8,439 bases of DNA, from NCBI GenBank assembly GCA_019313105.1, contig JAFDBW010000155.1, positions 1 to 8,439 on the forward strand. The letters run 5' to 3'. The position numbers were made by a program, and so were the translations under genes. The notes below the pieces were generated by a model. The model searched no databases. It was not told where the DNA came from and saw nothing but the letters and a program-made list of their open reading frames with translations. The stretch comes from Deltaproteobacteria bacterium (GTDB lineage: Bacteria; Desulfobacterota; Desulfuromonadia; Desulfuromonadales; BM103). This document shows positions 6,012-8,439 of the stretch, one piece after another (position 1 is the stretch's first letter; each line of letters begins with the position of its first letter).

Positions 6012-7136
6012 ATGCTGCAATTTGAATTGCTCGCCAGAGACCAGGAGACCCGTGCCCGCAGGGGTCGCATCACAACGCCGCACGGGACGATAGAGACACC
6101 GATTTTCATGCCGGTGGGAACTCATGGTGCCCTCAAGGCAATGACTCCGGCCCAGGTTGACGATGCCGGCGCCCAGATCATTCTCTCCAACACCTACCAC
6201 CTGCACCTGAAACCCGGTGAACATCTGGTCGAAAAAGCAGGCGGCCTGCACCAGTTCATGCACTGGCCCAAACCGATTTTGACTGACAGCGGTGGGTTCC
6301 AGGTCTTTTCCCTGCCGAAGAAGGAAATCACTGACTCAGGAGTCTTTTTCAAACACGAGATCAACGGCGACCGCATCTTTATCGGTCCGCGAGAGGCTAC
6401 CGGGATTCAGAACTGCCTAGGTGCCGATATCATCATGGCCTTTGATGAATGCATCCCCTACCCGGCATCACACGATTACTCGAGTAAATCAATCAAAAAG
6501 ACGCTGCGCTGGGCAGAGACATGTCTTAATGCCCACAACCGGCAAGACCAGGCGCTGTTCGGTATCGTCCAGGGAAGCGTTTACGACGACCTGCGCCGCG
6601 AATGCGCAGAGGCTCTGACGGCGATGGACTTCCCCGGTTATGCGATTGGCGGAGTAAGCGTAGGCGAAGGTCTAGAACTGCTCAAGAAAGTCGTCGACTA
6701 CACGGAGCCCCATCTGCCGGAAGACAAACCAAGGTACCTGATGGGAGTTGGTCTGCCGGAGGATATCCTTGCGAGCATCGAGCGCGGCATGGACATGTTC
6801 GACTGCGTCATTCCAACCCGTTACGCCCGCAGCGCCACTCTTTTTACTAGAAGAGGCAAGATCCGGATAACCAACCGGCGGTACCGTCGTGATTTTTTCC
6901 CGGTCGACCCATCATGCACCTGTTATTGCTGTGAAAACTTCACCAGGGCCTACCTGCATCACCTGTTCAATGCCAACGAGGTCCTGTCGGCGACTCTGGC
7001 GGCCATCCACAACGTGCGTTTCTACCTCGACATGGTCGCAGCCGCCCGCGTCGCGATTGAAGCCAATGACTACCCCAGCTTCAAATCCGCATTCCTTGAA
7101 GAATACCAGCGCGACGACGGTCAACCCGGGCGTTGA
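6012..7136 (+). CDS. tgt: tRNA-guanine transglycosylase (queuine tRNA-ribosyltransferase)
   Basis: 374 residues, typical length. It exchanges guanine at position 34 of tRNAs with GUN anticodons (Asp, Asn, His, Tyr) for preQ1, the committed step of queuosine insertion. The TIM-barrel motifs are intact: T-D-S-G-G-F-Q at 91-97 with catalytic D92; F-D-E-C at 145-148 for base recognition; G-I-V-Q-G at 184-188; G-G-V-S-V-G-E at 213-219; nucleophile D264 in M-F-D-C. The zinc site is C302-x-C304-x2-C307 with H333. The ATG at 6012 aligns with the family N-terminus (MLQFELLARDQETRARRGR). The Shine-Dalgarno is weak (AAAG about 11 nt upstream). The yajC-secD-secF genes that often accompany tgt are absent; a helical-repeat gene follows after 31 nt. 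The final residues are short of special features. Confidence 0.97.
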   Translation: MLQFELLARDQETRARRGRITTPHGTIETPIFMPVGTHGALKAMTPAQVDDAGAQIILSNTYHLHLKPGEHLVEKAGGLHQFMHWPKPILTDSGGFQVFSLPKKEITDSGVFFKHEINGDRIFIGPREATGIQNCLGADIIMAFDECIPYPASHDYSSKSIKKTLRWAETCLNAHNRQDQALFGIVQGSVYDDLRRECAEALTAMDFPGYAIGGVSVGEGLELLKKVVDYTEPHLPEDKPRYLMGVGLPEDILASIERGMDMFDCVIPTRYARSATLFTRRGKIRITNRRYRRDFFPVDPSCTCYCCENFTRAYLHHLFNANEVLSATLAAIHNVRFYLDMVAAARVAIEANDYPSFKSAFLEEYQRDDGQPGR

Positions 7137-7167
7137 CGATTTGCCTGTCAGCCCGCATAATGAATCC

Positions 7168-7965
7168 ATGGCTGAACCACCGCGCCCCAGACAAATCGAT
7201 ACCGAAACCGGAAAACGCCTGCACATGGCACTCTCTGCGACGGGTGACGAGCTGTTCCAGGTTCTGCTTGATCCGGATATGCAGGTTCTGCGAACAGCGC
7301 TGAAGAATCCCCATCTGCACGAAGATCATCTGCTCACCCTGCTGAAGCGCCGCGACCTTGGCGAGGACCTGCTGAAAGCCATCCACCAGTTCGAAACAAC
7401 CAAAGGCAGCCATCGGTTGAAAATTGCCCTGGTCAAAAACCCCAATACTCCAGGCCAGATCGCACTCGCATTGCTGCCGCATCTGCATCTTTTCGAACTC
7501 GTCGATCTCTGCATGATCCCCGGTGTCACACCGGACCAGAAATTCGCCGCGGAACGGGCCATTCTGCAGAGGCTGCCGACCACAGAACTAGGCAACAAGA
7601 TGACCCTCGCACGTCGGGCGACAGCTACGGTTGTCGGTGAAATTCTCAAACAGGGTGACGCCAAGCTCGTGGAAATCTGCCTGAACAGCCCGCGTCTGCG
7701 TGAGGTGGCTATCCTGCAATTTATCAACGGCGCTCATTCATCGGCAGAGACCATATCGGTGATAGCCAGGCATTCGAAATGGAAACTGCGGCCCAACCTG
7801 AGACTTGCCATCCTGAAAAACCGCAGGACACCGACTATCTGGTTCACCCTCTTCCTGCCTCAAATGCGCACTCCGGATGTCCGCAACCTGTTTGTCTCGA
7901 AACGTCTCAACCCGGCACAAAAAAAGCTCGTCCAGGACGAGCTTAAAAAACGTGGTATGCGTTAA
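7168..7965 (+). CDS. Helical-repeat (HEAT/LRV-like) protein of unknown function
   Basis: 265 residues from the ATG at 7168. No enzyme motif, signal peptide or membrane segment is visible. The sequence is almost all amphipathic helix with a recurring pattern of hydrophobic residues, then A-x-L-x-N-P or similar, then L-x-x-L-L. Examples are LRTALKNPHL at 41-50, LKIALVKNPNTP at 84-95, L-V-E-I-C-L-N-S-P at 167-175 and L-R-L-A-I-L-K-N at 211-218, as in HEAT or leucine-rich-variant repeat scaffolds. The C-terminus is basic. Neither the ATG nor an in-frame TTG at 7141 has a clear Shine-Dalgarno, so translation probably depends on tgt just upstream; the frame is also open back to 6889 inside tgt, but that part is a shadow. 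The stop overlaps the stop of an opposing small ORF. A protein-binding scaffold is inference only. Confidence 0.78.
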   Translation: MAEPPRPRQIDTETGKRLHMALSATGDELFQVLLDPDMQVLRTALKNPHLHEDHLLTLLKRRDLGEDLLKAIHQFETTKGSHRLKIALVKNPNTPGQIALALLPHLHLFELVDLCMIPGVTPDQKFAAERAILQRLPTTELGNKMTLARRATATVVGEILKQGDAKLVEICLNSPRLREVAILQFINGAHSSAETISVIARHSKWKLRPNLRLAILKNRRTPTIWFTLFLPQMRTPDVRNLFVSKRLNPAQKKLVQDELKKRGMR

Positions 7966-8094
7966 GCATCATCGGGGCGATGTTGCCGCTGACAACCGTT
8001 GCAGAAAAATCCTTTGTCGCTCTGCAGCGAGTAAATGATTGCCGGTGAACGCGAGAGGATCCCGTTAATTTTTTTCTGTCGGGAGATGATTCAT
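7962..8094 (-). pseudogene. Small Cys-X2-Cys ORF broken at an A7 run
   Basis: On the minus strand the frame ending at the TAA 7964-7962 encodes a protein-like stretch: K-I-N-G-I-L-S-R-S-P-A-I-I-Y-S-L-Q, then SDKGFFCNGCQRQHRPDDA. It has a possible zinc- or redox-type C-N-G-C and codon choice like neighbouring genes. It has no usual start codon in frame before a TGA at about 8091. A second frame, starting with ATG at 8094 (MNHLPTEK), joins it exactly at an A7 homopolymer (plus-strand T, 8069-8075): removing one A would give one 43-residue ORF. That frame could also begin at a GTG at 8136, directly after the DUF1820 stop. This is either a frameshifted remnant, a gene read by slippage at the A-run, or a sequencing error. 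No convincing Shine-Dalgarno is seen for either start. Confidence 0.42.
8048..8075 (+). terminator. Weak candidate terminator after the tgt operon
   Basis: AACGcGA (8048-8054) can pair with TCcCGTT (8060-8066) with one mismatch, followed by AA and seven T (8069-8075). The stem is weak, and the T-run coincides with the A7 run of the opposing small ORF, so it may have a coding explanation instead. It lies about 85 nt past the helical-repeat stop. Confidence 0.28.
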
Positions 8095-8137
8095 GGATAC
8101 ATTTTGGATGACACCCTGCCCGGGGCTCAAACGCACA

Positions 8138-8439
8138 TCATTCTTTACTTTTAAAAGGCGGTACCGGCAAGCTTTTTTCTTCTGCACTTGAGGTTGACAA
8201 GGCGATAACTTTGGCCTGTCCCTCCTTTTCAACTTCGTCGATGCGGCTGATCGAATGGTACGGAATCATCAGGCGCTTGACGCTCGAAAACTCGTTTTTC
8301 AGCGCTTCCTCGTTGGGATCAACCACGATTGCAGATTTTTCTCCGAACACGATCTCCTCTGCCGCCCGTCTCCTCAGGAGCACCTGCACCCGGTCGAGCA
8401 GTTCCTGCCGGGTGAGGAGGTAGCGATCCTCGGTGGGCA
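8138..8439 (-). CDS. DUF1820 family protein, 5' end outside window
   Basis: 99 residues to a TGA at 8140-8138; the frame is open to the right edge (first visible residues PTEDRYLLTRQELLDRVQ), and no start in this stretch is needed. The core has the DUF1820 (PF08850) pattern: E-E-I-V-F-G-E, V-V-D-P-N-E-E-A-L-K-N-E-F, V-K-R-L-M-I-P-Y-H-S-I, R-I-D-E-V-E-K-E-G-Q-A-K-V, then a variable tail rich in Ser, Glu and Pro. The family is made of small soluble proteins of unknown function, mostly in proteobacteria. The visible part covers nearly the whole usual domain, so only a short N-terminus is likely missing. The small CxxC ORF begins right after its stop and may be in the same transcript. Confidence 0.85.
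   Translation of the reverse strand, partial: PTEDRYLLTRQELLDRVQVLLRRRAAEEIVFGEKSAIVVDPNEEALKNEFSSVKRLMIPYHSISRIDEVEKEGQAKVIALSTSSAEEKSLPVPPFKSKE

Noticed and set aside
6889..7167. Upstream extension of the helical-repeat gene into tgt
   Set aside because: This part is the out-of-frame reading of the conserved Tgt zinc-site region; protein-like sequence begins at the ATG at 7168.
8211..8423. 70-codon plus-strand frame
   Set aside because: Antisense to the DUF1820 core; Ser/Arg-rich translation typical of a shadow.

Overview
The window reads as chromosomal DNA of a moderately GC-rich Gram-negative bacterium. A lipoprotein with a lipobox, sigma70-like promoters, a full-length BipA/TypA and a bacterial Tgt all fit this. 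The mix of genes (AMMECR1-domain protein, small zf-TFIIB protein, stand-alone Cas6-like protein, helical-repeat protein after tgt, DUF1820 protein) suggests a deltaproteobacterium, perhaps Desulfuromonadales-like, or a gammaproteobacterium. That placement is inference from gene content only. No rRNA or tRNA gene, IS element or CRISPR array was seen.

Layout. (1) 1-1540, minus strand: a two-gene operon read right to left. The first gene is a BepA/M48-like lipoprotein with TPR repeats whose HEXXH zinc site is gone. Its stop overlaps, as ATGA, the start of a two-TM, bacterial-PH-domain membrane protein that runs off the left edge. (2) 1541-1705: a divergent promoter region with one good sigma70-like promoter in each direction. 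(3) 1706-4335, plus strand: typA, then after a gap with its own promoter an AMMECR1-domain protein (AmmeMemoRadiSam protein A type). (4) 4363-4396: a strong hairpin terminator, probably serving both strands. (5) 4435-5908, minus strand: a stand-alone Cas6-type RAMP protein, then a small zf-TFIIB protein with its own promoter and an almost ideal Shine-Dalgarno, and possibly a 44-residue ORF after it. (6) 5909-6011: a divergent spacer with a 7-bp inverted repeat. (7) 6012-7965, plus strand: tgt and a helical-repeat protein of unknown function. (8) 7962-8439, minus strand: the 3' part of a DUF1820 protein, followed by a small Cys-X2-Cys ORF that appears broken by one base in an A7 run and whose stop codon overlaps the helical-repeat gene's stop head-on.

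The genes do not form one pathway. typA acts in ribosome assembly and stress, and tgt in queuosine modification of tRNA; both are housekeeping. The most interesting items are the Cas6-like RNase with no array or other cas gene in view, the catalytically dead M48-like lipoprotein coupled to a PH-domain membrane protein, and the frameshifted CxxC micro-ORF. No new multi-gene system could be demonstrated from the sequence alone.
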